From assembly GCF_014638915.1 (NCBI RefSeq), contig NZ_BMFQ01000004.1, forward strand, positions 372,001 to 436,000: DNA of 64,000 nucleotides. Direction: 5' to 3'. The notes beneath the pieces were generated by a model. It searched no databases. It saw nothing but the letters and a program-made list of their open reading frames with translations, and was not told the DNA's origin. Positions 62,773 through 64,000 of the stretch are shown here, piece after piece. Numbering within the stretch: position 1 is the first letter of the stretch; every line of letters starts with the position of its first letter. The translations under genes and the position numbers were made by a program. This stretch comes from Xanthomarina arctica (lineage in GTDB: Bacteria; Bacteroidota; Bacteroidia; Flavobacteriales; Flavobacteriaceae).

Positions 62773-62820
62773 AACTCATTAACTCATTAATTCATTGCCA
62801 CATTAATTCATTGTCCCATG
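62773..62820. repeat. 8-bp period array, AACTCATT/AATTCATT type
   Basis: Six consecutive octamers (two AACTCATT, then AATTCATT, GCCACATT, AATTCATT and GTCCCATG) keep an 8-bp period with partial decay. A further direct pair of TTTGCATC lies at 62862-62877. Confidence 0.6.
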
Positions 62821-63004
62821 AACATTTATAATTCAAAAGATGGACGTTTTTTTTTAGATTCTTTGCATCTTTGCATCTCAGCGAGAGACATAAATACAGA
62901 AACTCAATGAACAAAGACAGAACATGAGTGATAGATGACTGAAAACTGAGGCTGAAGCCTCTTCTCCAATAAACAATAAAGAATACCAATAAAAAATAGT
63001 AAAC

Positions 63005-64000
63005 ATGTATAAAATCACAATCATAGCAGGTGCTAGACCAAACTTCATGAAAATAGCGCCCATAATTCATGAAATACAAACCGCAACATCAAACGGACAT
63101 GCTATAGATTTTAGGCTGGTTCATACAGGCCAACATTACGATAAAAATATGTCTGGCGATTTTTTTGAACAACTTCAAATCCCAGAACCTCACGCCAATT
63201 TAGAATGTAGTGGAGGAAGCCAAGCGGTACAAACGGCCAATATTATGATGGCTTTTGAAACTGAGTTAGTAGCAAACCCTGCAGATTTAGTTTTAGTGGT
63301 TGGCGATGTCACTTCCACAATGGCTTGTGCTTTGGTGGCACAAAAATTAAATACAAAAGTAGCACATGTTGAAGGAGGGATTCGTTCTAACGATTGGACT
63401 ATGCCAGAAGAAATAAATAGATTAGTAACCGATAGTATTACCAATTATTTTTTCACAACCTCAGAAACTGCTAATAATATTTTAAAAGGCAATGGTGTAA
63501 AAGAAAATCAAATATTTTTTGTTGGAAACACCATGATTGACACGCTTCTAAAACAAATGCCCAATTTTAAGGCTCCAGAAGTTTGGGATGAATTGGATTT
63601 GAAGGAAAAGGAATATATAGTTATGACATTACATAGACCGGCAAATGTAGATGAAGAAGGTCAGTTAAAAGCAATGATTGATGAAATAGTAGCCAACACA
63701 ACGGACCTGCCATTAATCTTTCCTGTTCATCCGAGAACAGCACAAATTTTAGAAAGTCTTCAAATCTCACATCCACGATTGCACACTGTTAAGCCCTTAA
63801 GTTATTTAGAATTTAACTATTTGGTAAAGCATGCCAAAGCGGTTATTACAGATTCTGGAGGAATTACAGAAGAGGCTTCCATTATGAATGTGCCATGTCT
63901 TACTTTAAGAGATAATACGGAAAGGCCTGAGACTATTACCTTAGGAACAAATGAGTTGGTTGGCACGAATCCCGAAAACATCAAGCCTTATCTTGAAAAA
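63005..64000 (+). CDS. wecB: UDP-N-acetylglucosamine 2-epimerase, non-hydrolysing (3' truncated by the window)
   Basis: The first 332 residues of a WecB-type enzyme that converts UDP-GlcNAc to UDP-ManNAc for surface polysaccharides. The frame starts at the ATG at 63005 and remains open to the last base. Signature blocks are IIAGARPNFMKIAP, LVHTGQHYDKNMSGDFF, VVGDVTSTMACALVAQK, VAHVEGGIRSNDWTMPEEIN, the HRPANVDE segment, FPVHPRT, and ITDSGGITEEASIMNVPCLTLRDNTERPET. About 30-50 residues of the C-terminus are probably missing. It probably feeds the WecG/TagA-like transferase at the end of the preceding operon. Confidence 0.95.
   Translation, partial: MYKITIIAGARPNFMKIAPIIHEIQTATSNGHAIDFRLVHTGQHYDKNMSGDFFEQLQIPEPHANLECSGGSQAVQTANIMMAFETELVANPADLVLVVGDVTSTMACALVAQKLNTKVAHVEGGIRSNDWTMPEEINRLVTDSITNYFFTTSETANNILKGNGVKENQIFFVGNTMIDTLLKQMPNFKAPEVWDELDLKEKEYIVMTLHRPANVDEEGQLKAMIDEIVANTTDLPLIFPVHPRTAQILESLQISHPRLHTVKPLSYLEFNYLVKHAKAVITDSGGITEEASIMNVPCLTLRDNTERPETITLGTNELVGTNPENIKPYLEK

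Larger units (their letters stand above)
61999..63004. other. Gene-poor junction with several tandem repeat arrays
   Basis: About 1 kb separates the EPS operon from wecB. No convincing gene is present; the longest notable frame is a 26-codon ORF at 62136-62216 with ATG, of unknown meaning. The region contains three unrelated 11-bp tandem arrays, an 8-bp array with mixed units, a TTTGCATC pair and the palindrome GAGGCT-GA-AGCCTC (62948-62961). No terminator for the operon and no good -33/-7 promoter for wecB were identified. Composition looks different from neighbouring DNA, so decay of former coding or mobile DNA is possible. Confidence 0.55.

Noticed and set aside
62792-63079. Minus-strand ORF overlapping the wecB start
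   Set aside because: Overlaps the well-supported wecB start and lies in low-complexity repeat DNA; no family resemblance.

Overview
The window is chromosomal DNA of a low-GC member of the Bacteroidota, most likely a marine Flavobacteriaceae species. Evidence from the sequence: candidate promoters follow the TTG-N19/20-TAnnTTTG pattern of this phylum, several genes start with TTG and lack Shine-Dalgarno sequences, two giant secreted proteins carry type IX secretion (T9SS) C-terminal sorting domains, and a sulfotransferase sits inside the exopolysaccharide operon. The species cannot be named from what is visible. No tRNA, rRNA, CRISPR array or prophage was seen.

Layout. 1-0.7 kb: the 3' end of an IS110-family element. 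0.75-4.3 kb: a minus-strand redox/hydrolase operon (AhpD-like protein broken by a frameshift, DsbA/FrnE-like oxidoreductase, alpha/beta hydrolase, metallo-beta-lactamase-fold hydrolase), divergent from an HxlR regulator, with a pair of 15-bp direct repeats in the shared upstream region. 4.8-15.8 kb: housekeeping genes (raiA, rlmH, nadC, a YihY membrane protein, priA, a LytTR response regulator, rpsF-rpsR-rplI, a GDPD lipoprotein, hisS). 15.9-21.2 kb: a 1773-residue T9SS multidomain protein. 21.7-35.2 kb: serine hydrolase, cardiolipin synthase, ABC-F ATPase, a coupled SRPBCC/small-protein pair, three consecutive SurA-like periplasmic folding factors followed by a MoxR ATPase, and aconitase.

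35.7-42.5 kb, minus strand: an outer-membrane barrel-like protein; a compact cassette made of a 63-residue exported small protein, an HPr-kinase-like protein with a PqqD-like N-terminal region, and a PF14907-type nucleotidyltransferase; and a second T9SS protein of 1180 residues. The cassette resembles the kinase/nucleotidyltransferase partners known from RiPP (lasso peptide) and exosortase/EPS loci, but has no recognisable RiPP protease, cyclase or exosortase. It is my best candidate for an undescribed system.

42.6-62.0 kb: a tightly packed 17-gene plus-strand exopolysaccharide operon behind a good promoter. It encodes a Wzx-like flippase, a Wzy-like polymerase, six GT4-type glycosyltransferases and one WecG/TagA transferase, plus decorating enzymes: polysaccharide deacetylase, sulfotransferase, an AlgI-type MBOAT with an SGNH partner, a hexapeptide acetyltransferase and a GNAT. 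A two-domain dehydrogenase and an alpha/alpha-toroid protein are also included. Together they suggest an acetylated, possibly sulfated surface polysaccharide. 62.0-63.0 kb is a gene-poor junction with three unrelated 11-bp tandem arrays. wecB (UDP-GlcNAc 2-epimerase) then begins and runs off the right edge, so the polysaccharide locus probably continues.
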